Shown: positions 25,401-38,570 of the stretch, one piece after another
Layout: each line of letters begins with the position of its first letter
Position numbering within the stretch: position 1 is the stretch's first letter
Assembly (NCBI GenBank): GCA_018881555.1
Contig: JACAXG010000170.1
Span: forward strand, 1,357,052 to 1,421,051
Reading direction: 5' to 3'
DNA: 64,000 nucleotides
Source of the DNA: Amblyornis subalaris
Taxonomy: Eukaryota; Chordata; Aves; Passeriformes; Ptilonorhynchidae
Translations under genes and position numbers: made by a program
The notes under the pieces: generated by a model
Told to the model about the DNA's origin: nothing
The model's database searches: none
The model's input: the letters and a program-made list of their open reading frames with translations, nothing else

Positions 25401-28180
25401 TTTGTTTTCATATGGAATTACATGGCTACGTGTTGGGTCTGAAAAGTATTACATAAAATACAGATATACATAGGAAGGATTTACTGATTTTCTTCTTAAA
25501 TTCCCAATATGTCTGGGAAGCTCATTGATGTGAACTCTAATATTGCTTTCTTCTGCCTACAGCTTGCTTTGGGCATCACAACATGAAATCTGTTGTATTC
25601 TTTACAGAGTTTAGGACACAAAAATGTACTGTAGCTTCGTCATTCTTTACCTNATTTTCTTCACGTTTTTCTTATGCAGTTACTTGGTTTCCCATTCTTA
25701 CATTGTGCTTGACATTTTTTGTACCATGGCTACTCTTCATAAGGTGAAAACTTTCACAATTCTAAAAAATCATTCCTCCATGTGGCAAAGTATAACTTCC
25801 ACTGAATGGAAGACTACTTTATTGATTGCTTTGCCATCTACTTAATCAAAATCCTTCCCTCTATAAATTTTCTGCCTGCAGAAGTTGCTCTATTTTATGT
25901 AGAATTACCATCTCGAGGGCCCTTTCCACAGAATTCGAGTGGTTTACTTTTCTGAACGGTTTAGTCCTAATATGTGGAAAATCACATCGAATTGATGCCT
26001 GAAGATAAGGCAGAATATTATCAGAAAATCTTCATGGAAGTTCAGAGATGACCTGGCAAGGAAGAGTGAGCTGNCAGGGTTTTCAGATGCTGGGGACATA
26101 TTAAACAATAGAAAATCAAATTGCAAACAATCATGAGGAAAGGATGTACAGTGTAGAATGACACCTGCAATGGAAGATGAAATTAAACTCAGAGAGGAAT
26201 AAGCTAAATTCCCTTCCCCTTCAGAGCTGTGAAACTCTGCATTATAAAACGTAGATTTTATTTCTGCCATCTGAAAAAAGGTTGAACTAAAAATGACCCA
26301 AAGAAGGACAACAAGAATCATCAGAGCTATAGCACTGCTTTAATGCAAGAAGAGATGTGTGAAGTCTTTTTAGTTTGGAAAATAAATGAATGAAAGAGTG
26401 TAAGAAAGTGGCCTGTAAAGAATTAGTGGTACATAAAAATCTGGAGATTATTTAGAATTTCTTACACTATATGAACTAGAAATCAACCAAAAAAATGAGG
26501 CAGTGTAATTTCAAAGGAACTTAAAGTTGTCTCTTTTTGTCCCCAAGTCTGGGGCATCATGTCACAAGAAGCCATAGACACTGATATAAATAGATGGAAG
26601 ATGTTCAGTAAAATATACATACACTGATGGCTCTCNTGCCATCTCACTTGGCTGTGTCCCTTAATTGCCAATTTTTAGAATCTGCTCTGTTTTTTAACAG
26701 AAATGATCATTTTATACTTGTTCCATGTCTTTTATTCTTTCACAAATTCATAAATTGTTGCTCCCGTCTGTTGGCACNGAGCATCTTCAGTTCTCAGAAG
26801 GTTCAATTTACCCGTGTGAAGTCATTTTTACAGAGCTGATGGCCTCCTGTCTGAATGCTAAAAACCCACTCCTTATGTTTTTATAAACAGCAAATGCTGA
26901 AANGTCGGAGATTTGAATTCTGAGGCTGCAAGCAGAGATACCTGTCTGTTTAAATGAACACACGGAGCGGGAGCAGTCAGAAGGTACCNTAACAAAGGTG
27001 TGTGAAAACAAAGACTCAGCCCCAGGAGCAGCAGAGCCAGAGCACTCAGCACAGTCCTGCTGCAGCAACGTGTGGTGAGGAGTCAGAGCAAACACGAGGA
27101 AGAAATTTAGACCATTTGTACTTTGCTTCAACCCAAGAATTATAAAAAAAGAAATACAAAAGTTGTTGGACATTTCCACAGAAGAAGCAGAGCCACGCGG
27201 GCAGCTCCACCGCCAGTGCCAGGCTCAGCCTCGATGGCTGCTTACGTGACAGAGTGGAGGGAGCAGTGATGCTCATGCGAGCTCGCAGGCACAGCTCTTG
27301 AAAGCAAACCCATTTGTCTCACCTCCTGTGCCTGCCAGGGCAAGCTCACCACGATCAGTGAGGTCACCGAAGCAGATGAGCAGAGAAAGTGAGCAAGAAG
27401 GTGCAGGGATATTTCCCCACGNCACGGAAAGCCCAAGCACCAGCCTACGTCTGGAGGAAAATATGGACTGCAATTTCCTACCAGCTGGAGGTGGGGAAAA
27501 AAAAAAAACAACTTCCTCAGCTTGTCACAGTTAACTAGAGCTGTTAATTTTATTATCATCGTTATTACTTTTATATTGCAACAGCAGCTACGTGATCAGG
27601 CNGGGAGCTGAGGGCCCCACTGGGGCATGAGTTGAACACGTGGAACACAAACACAGCCCCTGCCCCAGATCACTCACCTGCAGGTGGCTGCAGGGAATTT
27701 AAGNGCAGCTTGGTTTTAAAGTAGATTTNAGCGGAGAATTTAATGCAAAATGTGGTATGATATACTGAAATAAACACCCATGCACAATATGCATTTGTAT
27801 CCAACTTTCTTGCTCTACACAGAACAGTCCTTGTCTTTTCTGGGTGGCTCAGTGACTACATAAACCCAGCTCAGCAGCCCAACTGAGAACAAACAAACAA
27901 TCTCTGTTTCATTAACGTGCAGTGCCTTGCTAGACACTGTGTCAGGAAAAATGCCTGCATTTCATAAATAGCAGGTGTCACTATGTTCAATAAAATAAGT
28001 GGCATTAACAACCTCTCTTTTTCCCAGTCACCTCTCACTCGATTCCAGCACCAAGGCTGTTCCTCTGGAGTTTTGTTCACCTTGCTGGCATTCNCCNTCA
28101 NTATGAAGAACCTTTAATTTTNTGAAGNAAAACTCTAAATTCCCAGCTGCCNTTTCTAGANGCACCAGTGAACACTANNN
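22457..28180. other. unique non-coding DNA
   Basis: About 5.7 kb, mostly AT-rich. An A17 run lies at 24610-24626 and an A12 run at 27497-27508. Two patches of higher GC (24430-24560 and 27000-27470) carry short open frames on both strands, without recognisable domains. A tandem GATA-type motif lies at 24901-24919. No exon can be supported. Confidence 0.55.
24610..24626. repeat. poly-A run
   Basis: Seventeen consecutive A at the right edge of a GC-richer patch (24430-24600). No gene body is recognised upstream, so a processed pseudogene is not claimed. Confidence 0.9.
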
Positions 28181-28385
28181 TCACAGAANCACAGNATTAT
28201 TAGGGTTGGAAAAGATCTCCAAGCTCAAGTCCAGCCTTTGATCACCACCATGACCACTAAACCCTATCAAGAAATGCCCCATGTGCTCATCACTTGAATC
28301 TTTTTAGGGATGGTGACTCCAGNACTTCCCTGGGGATCCTGTTCCAATGCTTGACCACCCTTTCAGTGAAGAAAATCCCAGCTCT
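28181..28385 (-). mobile_element. CR1 LINE 3' fragment, N-rich
   Basis: The 3' end is at TCACAGAANCACAGNATTAT, followed by GGGTTGGAAAAGATCTCCAA. The blocks GGGATGGTGACTCCAG and CTTGACCACCCTTTCAGTGA follow in CR1 order. The 5' boundary is near 28385. The three-base NNN at 28178-28180 and several single Ns lie at the 3' edge, so the junction is poorly resolved. Confidence 0.88.
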
Positions 28386-30720
28386 TGTTAACAGGNATTG
28401 TCCCTATGAAGCCATATTCGCTTGCAGATTTAATGGAACAGTTTTTTAATTCAAGAAAAACTCGCAGTAAAATTATAATTTTGGCTACAGGATCTCAGTT
28501 CTCCAGTACAAACCAAGGGAAAAACTGATCCCAATTTATCAATGTGCTCTCCTGGTGCTGAGTGGGCAGAGAGTTCACACCACCTCTTACCTGAACACAC
28601 AACGTGGAGGTGCCTTGACTGATTCCTGGCTGTGAGTGACCATGTGACACCTGCAAATCTGCTTCAGCACCTTGTCCCCGGTGTCAGCCCCTGCTGCAGC
28701 CCTGTAAATAATGCAGGGCTTGCAACGGAGCGCAGCCTGAGCTCTGGTAGGAAACTCGATGGTAAATTATTAATTACGCTCAGGCTATTGTAAAGCAGAG
28801 TGAGGCATCACTAAAACCCTGCCTCAGACAACCATGAGGACCAGATGCTTCAGAGGACAAATCATGCAACACTGATCTATAAAAATCTGCTTCTCAGCCC
28901 CACAAATTCTTTTCAGTGGTGACTTTCATGTGTTAATTACATCCTGCTTAACTACATCATGCAGCTCGCGTGTGCTGCTGCAAGGTTTGCCCTGCCTGCC
29001 GCTGGGATTTGTGACTTATTTCTCACTGCAGAGTCCTGCATCCTGCTCAAATTCTGACAAAATCTCCTTTACTTGGTGCACACCCAGACATGGCCATCCA
29101 TTGGTGCTCCTGACAGTGACACTCTAGGTTATTTTTTATTAAAGTGCAGGAGTTGGGCTGTGGAACAGCTGAGGGGTGTATTTTCTAGAAGTGGAGTTAA
29201 CTATTTTAAGGTTTTAATTTTCATCGCTCACACAGATATTAAAGTGGTATATGGAGACAATTTGGGGCACTGTGATTTAGGTTGTTACATTAATGTGCAC
29301 AGTAAGTCCAAAGCACTCAGGGTGTTGCCATGAAAGACTGAAAATCCAGTGTATTTACANGCAAGGAGCTAGGAAAACTTAGAGAAGAGTTGCAAAATTG
29401 GTATCTATAAAATACCAACACCCCTCAGCTGATTNGACTATTTCTTTGGCACTTTTAACATGCAGAACTTAAATTAGTGAATGACACAGATAAAGATGCC
29501 TCNCAGGACAGTCATGTTAAAAGGTAAATAAACACACTTAGCACTCAACCTTCATGGAAGTCATTGGGAAGCCAAAATATCTCTTGAAAAGCTGCCTAAA
29601 TGACCCTGCATGAGCTGCTGTGCCAGATAATGCACTGATAAATCAGTGTAACACCCTGGCCCTGCTGACAGCACTGCAGCACCATCCACGCTGCTCCAGC
29701 TGTATCCAGGCAACACCAGCGGCTCCGGCACNAGGATCAGGTGAGGAATTTGCTGGAGGGAGACACACCAAAGTGCCCAAAGTTGTCATAAAAGCAGAGT
29801 AAAGCAGATTAGCATTGGATTGCCTTCAGTAAATAAACCTCAAGTGCACTCCTGTTTGCTTAGTGAAGAATGGAAGTGGTTATGATTATTCAGAAACAGT
29901 GACATGATCTGTGGTGTCTGCTACAATAAAGACTTTTTGATTGTATTTTCGATTGTATTACAGCACTTAGAAACAAGAACAGCTGCATTTACAAACACCA
30001 GCTTCCTTCCCTATGCTGACACATCTGTGACCACTGCAGCATAATAAAACTGGCAAGTTTTAATGCCAGTTGATCCTGAAATAAACCATCTTTAGCACAT
30101 GGATAGCACAGAAANGATACCAAGCCATAAAACCCATCAAACACCCCAGTATCTGTTACTGGTTATACTCAATCACTTTAGCTTTGTATTTGCCTTCGTT
30201 GCCTGTCAGAGTTTGACAAAATAAAAACCGAAAAAGTTTTCCCCTCTCTCCCCCAAGGAAACANAGTCATGGCAGGACAAGCTCTCTGGGTCTACAAAGC
30301 CTTTACTAGGGTATAAAAAGGGTTTATGGCAGAAGTTTGGCATCTGGACTCTCGTCTGAGGAGTTGGAGGGAAGGAATTTGCCCTGGATTATAAACCCCC
30401 AAGTCCAGAGTAGTCACTAAAATCCATATTTCTATAACAGATTGTAAATAAAACTTCATAAGGTGCTATATAAGGATGTACTCCNCTCTACCAGTCCTGG
30501 TTTGAGACTGCAGCAGGAAAATTTTAATACTAAAACAAAAATGGCTAGCAATAAACTAACTCAAAATTATTTATTTATTTGTTGTAAATTTGATTGTACT
30601 TTTAAAGATTTTCCAGACATAGCACCAATAATTTCTATACTCACGGTGGCTGTCCTACGTAATACAATTTTAATATATTGATAGTTTTAAAATGAGAGGT
30701 TTAGATTAATTAATTTGTAT

Positions 30721-30847
30721 GTTTAGTTTTTTGCTTGGGCTTTTTCTTTGGGTTTTGGGGGATTTGGTGGGTTTTGCTTATGAGGTTTTTTTGGTTGTTT
30801 GTTTGGGGTTTTTTTCGTTCTTTTTTGGTTTTGGAGGTTATTTTTTC
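30721..30847. repeat. T/G-rich low-complexity tract
   Basis: The plus strand is almost all T and G for about 125 bases, with G runs at 30737-30739, 30750-30752, 30757-30761 and 30769-30771. The spacing of the first two runs (10 bases) is slightly too long for the standard G-quadruplex rule. The minus strand gives a lysine/asparagine/proline-rich frame, which is an artefact of composition. Confidence 0.8.
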
Positions 30848-32070
30848 CCTTATGCAATGATAAACATCAAGTCTTAAAGAAGTAACAGCTTTAGCCATAA
30901 AATACCCAACTACACACTCAGAGTAGAAAGCAGCTTTTATGGTTACTGTTCCACTTTAAATTTACTGTACTGTGTCTTAAAGGTACATTTTGGAAAATGA
31001 ATGCCTAAGCACTACCTATGGCTATTTGGGATGCACATCAAATATTTACTAGATGCTTAAACTGCAAGTTGTAGACAAAGTATCAGTAATATATGTGGGA
31101 GCAAGAAATCGTTTGGTCAGCAATCAAACAGCAAATCAAAGATCAAGAATCTTTTGCTGACAGTGTAAGTATAGGTAATCAAACAGCACTTTTANTGTTT
31201 TTATCTTATTTTTAAATATTTACTTCTGAAGTAATATGCAGTTATATAACGTTTAAGGCAAGGTCTGTGGAGAGGTTCATCATCAAGGATTTTCACTACA
31301 TATTAGAGAAGGCTTTAGGCTGGACACAACTGGATCTTTCTTTTAGAAAACACTTCCATATTTTCTTCAAGATATCAGGTTAGATTTTATAAGTACTGAA
31401 TTTCCATTGTTACCAGGGTACCAAAAAAGAAGATATTTGTAATTTGTTTAACCTGGAAGCAGAACTGCTCCATGTACCAGTCTCTTCATTGTTGCACATG
31501 GCTCTCCCAGTACTTATGCAATTATTTAGGGCAAAACTGCAGTTCTACATAAGCCAAGCTCCTGCAGGGAATGACTGTGTTTTGCTACTACAGGAAACTC
31601 TCTTTGCTNCTTTAGAAACTTCAGGTGTCACAGGAACAGACAGAAAGCAAAGCATTTCTCTGTTCAGCACCTCGCAGAAAGGGCTGGAATGCTGATGGGA
31701 TCCCTGCTTGTTTGTTTGGTGATGGATCACCCCCAGAAGTGACACNCTCTCTTGGCTTGGCCAAGTGGCAGTTTTACCACTTGGATCTGTGTAAAAGGAA
31801 TTATTACCTGGGATGCTCTGTCTCAACTCCTAACGTAAGGCAGCGAGAGCACTCTGCTTCTGCCAGTGCCGTGCGAGAGGGGCTTTCAGCTTTAATTCCA
31901 TGCCCTTTTCAGAGCCTCCCTCTCTCATCTCTGTTTTCTCAGTGGGTCTTCGTGTAAAGAGAGAACTCAGGAAGTACAGATTAAACCCACCAAACAGCCC
32001 TGGCAGGCTGTTCTGTTGCAGCCCCTGCTTTGTCTGTGGCACTCGCTGGCTGCAGGCTCCCCTCGCAGCC

Positions 32071-32094
32071 CCCACTCCCCACTCCCCACTCCCC
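32071..32094. repeat. (CCCCACT)n short tandem repeat
   Basis: Three to four copies of the 7-base unit CCCCACT lie in a C-rich patch. Confidence 0.85.
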
Positions 32095-32863
32095 TTTGCG
32101 GCTCTGCTTTCCAGAGCTCAGCATTCCCTCCCCTGCAGAGCTCCCAGAGCCTCTGCAGNGCGTGTGGGGATCACTGATTAAGAGGCACTAAAGGAGTGTT
32201 TTTCTCATCCTCTTCACATTCCCCTTTTTCCTCCCTAGCCCAGCTTGTTTTCATCACTGTNACTCTCAGTCACACACAGCTTGCCTCTCTCCGCTCACAT
32301 CCAGAACTTCTTTCAGAAGGATCTGAGAGATACAGGCACTAGGCAGAGCTAACCTATGGCTGAAGGGATGAGAAATTAGTGAAAAAATACTGCACGTTGT
32401 GCTCTGCCAGTGTTAGAGCTCACAACCGCCCTGGGGGAGGGGAGCTGGCTGTGTGCTGAGCTGTTGAGCTGCCTTGAGCATCATTGAGCACAAAAACCTG
32501 CACAGAGCAGCCCACCTGTTCCCACTCTGTGAGTGTGTATCACTCATTATTTACGTGCTCTTTCATCTCTCCTGCTCCAAATGGTTCAGTCAAGGACTTG
32601 CTAATGAAAAAAAAATAAAAATTAATTGGGAGGAAACAAGAAAAAGAATGCAATTAATGACACACCTGAAAGAGGGAAAGTTTCATTCTGAAGTGTCTTC
32701 CCCCCAGCAAAGACTGTGGTGATGCTGTGACATCAAATTTCAAGGGAAGAATGAAACAGGTAACTCCTTTACAGGTCATTCCCTGTAGATAAACGATTAG
32801 ATATTAATGTAGGCCTACTAAAAATTAAGTTCAGTATAGTGCAATTGAAAAGGAAAAGAGAAA

Positions 32864-33208
32864 AGGAGCCTCGGGGGGACCTTCTGGCTCTGCACAACTC
32901 CCGACAGGAGGGGGCAGCCAGGGGAGGTCGGGCTCTGCTCCCAGGGAACAGGGACAGGAGGAGAGGGAACGGCCTCAGGCTGTGCCAGGGGAGGCTCAGG
33001 GTGGACACCAGGAGGAATTTCTGCATGGAAAGGGTGGTCAGGCCTTGGCAGGGGCTGCCCAGGGAGGTGTTGGAGTGCCCATCCCTGGAGGTGTCCAAGG
33101 AAGGCCTGGCCGTGGCACTCAGTGCTCTGGGCTGGGGACAAGGTGGGNATCGGGCACAGCTTGGACTCCATGGGCTGGGAGGGCTTTTCCAACCTCAATG
33201 ATTCTGTG
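32864..33208 (+). mobile_element. CR1 LINE 3' fragment with in-frame ORF2 end
   Basis: A plus-strand copy of about 345 bases. The last part of ORF2 is readable in one frame from about 32869 to 33147: PRGDLLALHNSRQEGA, then RGNGLRLCQGRLRVDTRRNF, then CMERVVRPWQGLPREVLECP. No stop interrupts it. The 3' UTR ends in GGGAGGGCTTTTCCAACCTC and GATTCTGTG. Over the shared part it is nearly identical at protein level to the 4.2 kb copy, which lies in opposite orientation about 28 kb away. The low divergence suggests a relatively young subfamily. The element is 5'-truncated and lacks all catalytic domains. Confidence 0.95.
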
Positions 33209-36200
33209 TTTGAAAGGCATAAATGGAAGATCAGGATAATCCAGAGCAAACAGTTTGTGCAGTGCTACTGGAATTGTAGAGTGAGTTTTAGTGCCAGTCA
33301 AGTGCAAAATTCCCTCTGATGACAAAAGGTGGGCTAAAATGATAATGTAGGAATCCTAAAATTCTGAATGGCAGAGCAAAGAATGGGTGCNGAAAGAACC
33401 TGGAAACAAAACAACCAGGAAATAGAGTTTTTGCACATGTTTTGAATGGTACCTTCGGGGCTGATATCTCTGACCATTCCTCCCAATAGGAGGTTTAAGA
33501 AATAGAGCATCCCATTGAACTTTTACAACAAATGGCACATAAAAGACAGAGATGAAAAGAACTGAAAGCAGTTCAGTAGATACTCCCCAAATTAATATTA
33601 TTGTGGGTCAATAATAAAAATCAATATCCTTGGCTTTTTAAATGAAACCATTTGGGAAGGGCAGGTAGGCAGCTTTGCCTAACGTCACTGTAATGACAAC
33701 ATTGCACTTTCTAGTGCCTATATACTAAAAGATCACATGCCATAGACAGTAACAATGTATATTCAAGACAAAAAAGTTCTTAATAGTGATGGCTTGCACA
33801 GGTCACTGGGTTGAACTTACACTGAGAAGACCAAAGGTGCCTTGGTTGCACAAATTCAATTGTTTCCCTCCACAGAGAGAAGTTGTTACCAAAGACTTTC
33901 CAATCAGCAGTGAAAATGCACAAGATCTACTACTGGTTAGAGGAAATAAGGGGAATTATTAGTTATTAGTGTGAGTCACCAAGCTGGATCAACTGCTACC
34001 TCCTGCTGGCTTGATTTCTAGATGCTGATTATTTTTTTTAATGGTTAGGTACTGGTCCAGACTAAGGACCACTAAATTTTGGATTTGGGGGATACAGCTG
34101 GGTGTGCTTGGCCTATCCTGCCTTCTGTGGGAACTCAGAATGTTTGGTACCCTAAGCAAAGATTAGTGCTTTGCAAGGCAGGGCCCTCGATTAAAGAGTT
34201 ATCTGTTACTTTTCCCTGTACAGCTTCCCATCTGATGTTATGGGAATGAGTGAGAAACCAGCCTTGGCCCGGTGCCTCATGAAAATGCCAAGAGTGAAAG
34301 TTCTCTTTCAGGACTTTGAGAGACAAACAGCCAATTTTTTCTTTTTGGAAAACACTGCAAGAAAGTGCTGTCATACAGCATTTCAGAAATGGTCTGTAAC
34401 TCAAGGGCACGCAGGGGGAAGCCATTAGGGACTGGAAAGAGGTGAGTCAGAGCAGATGAGAGAGAAATATGTGTTTCAGCAGCAGATTTGAAAATGAAAG
34501 AAGACAGAAACTTCTGAAGCTATTATCTAAAAAAACGAGTTTGAATTGTTCAAAAAGGTTCCTCCATACAGTGAGGTTTGAATTAAGCATCAGATTCAGC
34601 AATTGTAACATTTTTGTAAGTAAGAGTTCATAGTGGTGCTAATATGCTTTTCACTACACCTATTTTAAGCTATGAATTGATGTTTAGATCCAAGACGTGC
34701 AATAACATAATCAAAATGAAAAGGGAATTAAAAGAGTGAAAAAAGGGTGAAAAATAAAGGTGACTTTCTCATACCCTCCCTCAGACAGTCCTAAAAAGTT
34801 GTAAATACTCTGCAATGTGAAACAATTTCTCTGGCTGTGGCTGGAAGAGTGAAAAGTTTTCTCCACGTGTTTACAGGTCCTGAAGGATGAAGTGTCTGAA
34901 GAGCCTCGGGTGAACAGAGAGATGCAGTGCAGGGAGAAATGAAGATAAAGGTAATTGGCAGGAGGATCCTGTAGGAATTAAGTAAAATTCTTCAGTGATT
35001 TCCCACTGGAATGTGTCCTGGAGGACAGCAGGGCAGTTCGTCAGTGCAACAGCCTCTTTGGAATCCCAAGCGATGCCTCAGTGGGACTCGATCCACTCGT
35101 GGTGGAGTCCAGATTTTGGAAAACCTCTGTTTATGTCAAGCTCTTTGGTATTGGTCTGTACCCTCGCAGCACTCCTTTTATCCTGTGCTCCCTGGATTAC
35201 CAGGAGCCTGGAGCACACACAGGCCACAAGGAGAACTTACAGACATTCCACTCTTGTGGAAAACACAGTTTTTGCAGCACCAAAAATCCCAATGAACTTG
35301 TGCCTGTTCTAAGCATCATTGAGCACAGGGTGACCAGTCCAAGACCTTGCAGCAATGCCCATCAAATCGTTCTGCCTTCATTCCAAGCTAAGGAGACTTT
35401 TATGTGTGTTTTCCTGCAGTACATTGGGATGGAAAAAACAATTGCTTCTTGTTATCTCAGAGAAAAAATAACTGCTATATCATAGAAGCACTGCTGATGC
35501 TAATCGAGCCAATAGCCTGGCCTATAAAAATCTCATAACATGTCCTGTCTAAATAAGAGCTGACCCAGAATAATGAAAATCATGTTTAAAATATGTATTT
35601 TTACCTGGAACACACTGTGGTTCCTGTTCTGTTAAACTAAATGAATTTTAAATCAATTGGTTTCTGAGCAATTTGGAAATTCCTAAGAATTTGTAAAGTT
35701 TGTATAAACACCAACTCTTATCATGGCAGATATTTATACTGCAAAGATGATTTATGGACTAATGAATGAAGCAGAAATAAGACACATGGTGCTAATCCTT
35801 TTATACTTCCTCAGTTACTGAGATTAATCAAACATAATCTCTATTGCTCCAAGCAAGCCTATTCCCAAACAGAATGTGCACGGAGTTGCTACCAGGCTGT
35901 AAATGTGTTATTTGGAAGAAATGAAAAAGAAAAAGGCATTTTTGTTCTTTCTGTATTTGTTTTCAATGATGGGGACTAAAAGATTATGAAAACAGAAGCA
36001 CTGATTCCACACTCTGTACAATTTCTCGGGTCTGGCAGATGTTAGTCCCATCTCCCCCATCCACTTCAGCTTTTCTTCTGTGACCCCTGAGACCCAGGTC
36101 TGGCTTGGCAGCCTATACTGGATTTAGCAACATGAAAGACAAGTTAATTATTTCTACATTTTTATGCATCCTAAGGATACAAAGAAACATGTTTTTCTCT

Positions 36201-38510
36201 CTGACTCAACTTTTTCAATTTTTTTATTTAATGGGGCCACACTATTACTTTAATGAGTTTTTTCAGTGCCATTTCCACGTCTCCCACAGTTCAGTGCTGC
36301 AAACGAAACCTCAATTTCTGCATGTGGGCCTTCAGGAGCTTTTTGCAACATCTAACCTTCAGCTTTAAAAAATCTGTGCGCATCATTATGTCCAGTTTTT
36401 CTTAAAACAGGTACTGCCTGTCAGTATTTGGAACTCAACAGCCCATTAGTTTGGAGTCCAGAGATGGAAGCAATGGTGAAGGTTTGATTCTGGGCACGAG
36501 AAAAGCTCCACAGAGAATGAGTTTTTCTTTCCAAGTCGCCTCTTTGGGTGGAGGGTGCAGTGGAGCAGTGCACACCTTGCAGCCTCCCCGAGGGGTCCTT
36601 AGGGGAACTGAAATGCTTTCCCTGGGGCCTCAAAGCACCATTTTTAGATTCTCAGATTGGCTGGTAGCGTAGCTCAAAGCGTGGTGGGTTGAAATGTTCG
36701 ATGATAAATGTTCCCTAAATTGCTCTCATTATGTAAAAGATATTACCCTTAATAGNCTGATGGTACACAATGAAGAGTTCAGAAATATCCTGCAATTAGG
36801 AGCTTCATTTCAGACTCTCATTACACCATAAGGCATTTCTTCAAACTTAGTTTTGAATGGAATAGTTTCTTGGGAAACTGCCATTCCAAAAAACCCCAGC
36901 TTTGATGTCTGGAATCCAAAGTTCATATTTGAGGGTAATTAAATGGTTTTATGTTCCATTCAGTTAAGCAGGAGGTACCATGATGGAGCATCTCACTATT
37001 TAGAGATGCAATTAGGGTATCTTTTATGGTTGTGACAGGCCAATGTAAATGTAATCACACACCAATTAGCAAGTAATTATTCTGTTACTACCTAGATTCA
37101 TGCCTGGAGTTAGCAAGTACCCTGAACCTGCTTTCTCAAACAGAAATACAGTGATTTGATTTTATCAGATGCCCATACACCAAAGAAAATAATGGAATAT
37201 TTTTATACAAAAATCTGCCTAACCACTATGACAATATCAGATCTTAAATGGGTAAAGAAAATTACTAATAGTAATGATCACTATTAAAAATTAACATTAA
37301 CAGGCTTTGTTCTTCAATCAGGAGCAANATGGAATGAATCTGACTCATTAATAATTTAAAATGTTAAACTATCTGTTGAAAGAGTCTGTGGGCTTCCTTC
37401 CTTCCTCACTGGCAGTGACCTGGGAATGACTTTATTGGGATGGAGAAAAGAATTCAGCTGAGAAGAAGATTGTCCCTCTTCAGTCTCGTGATCTGCATTT
37501 GTGATGTCAGCTTTAATCTCCTCATTTCGTGTAGTCCAGGAGATACCTTCACCACATTTCCCTTGGAGTGTACCAAAAAGCCATTTTATCTCACTCAATC
37601 TAATAAAGCACTACTCAAAAACAATTTCCAGATCATAGGAGCAAACTGAAAGTTAAAATATTAAAGCTTATAATAAAATGCGAAGGAAAAAAAATATATG
37701 GCTTGAGGGAAACCAACTGAGTTCACTGTGTGGCTGCTGTTGGAAATGAGTGATGGGCCAATCTGCTGCTGCTCTGCCACGAGCCCTGGGTCGTTCTCAA
37801 AATGATCCTCACTGCTGCAACAATGCCCACAAGTTTAAAAACTTAATCAAGATCAATGTAAAAGCATTCCAGGTCACTTTCCTTGCTCCTGGGAGATATT
37901 TTTCTTTGTTTTCGGTGTTACTCCTTTGGGAATTGCCTTTTCTCACATATCTATTTGTTTCAATTTATTCCACTCTCCAAGAAAAAAAAATTATCTGCAT
38001 CTGGAAGACTCGGGGATTTTTTTATATGTAATTAAAATTTAAAGGTAAATCACAGCTACATCTGCTTTCTAGGTCATAGCATGTGTTTTACTTTCTAATT
38101 TTTTTACTTCTCTCTCAAATTCAGCTCACATTTTGCAGCTAATTACACAGTGCAAATGAGCATCAACCCAGAAGTTGGAGTCCCAGGCTTTGGTATTTGT
38201 ACAAGTGACAAAAACTGCACTTGGCATCAAAAGTGAATATCAAAAGTGTTCCAAAAAAGTGAATCCAGTCTTGAAATGAGTCTGTAAGAAACTTAAGCTG
38301 CAGCAAACAGGGACAGGCACAACATTGCACCCAAAAATAAACCCCTGATATAAAATAATGACTATTGCAGGTGGTGCCAACAGACCCCACTGCGCCCTCT
38401 CAAACGAAATATAGAGATACTGATAAAGTGTTCCCACAGATTTTGTGAATTTTTGTTGTGATTCCACATCGAAATTTCCATTGAATTTTTAGATTTGCCT
38501 TGAAACATTC

Positions 38511-38570
38511 GAAGACAAATATTTTCTTGACCCACACTTCCAAGCTGGGTCAAGAAAATATTTATCCTTC
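38511..38570. repeat. perfect inverted repeat, 17-bp arms
   Basis: AAATATTTTCTTGACCC at 38517-38533 is followed by a 13-base spacer and its exact reverse complement GGGTCAAGAAAATATTT at 38547-38563. Outside the arms, GAAG at 38511-38514 and CTTC at 38567-38570 can pair after a small internal bulge. No terminal repeat of a known transposon is recognisable. A recent template-switch event or a transcribed hairpin are both possible. Confidence 0.95.

Larger units (their letters stand above)
28386..32865. other. unique non-coding DNA
   Basis: About 4.5 kb with no gene that I recognise. It includes a T/G-rich low-complexity tract at 30721-30847 and a short (CCCCACT)n run at 32071-32094. A moderately GC-rich patch at 31800-32180 has open frames on both strands, but no motif or repeat family that I can name. 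Confidence 0.55.

Noticed and set aside
30710..30898. Lysine/asparagine/proline-rich minus-strand frame
   Set aside because: Produced by the T/G-rich low-complexity tract, not by a gene.
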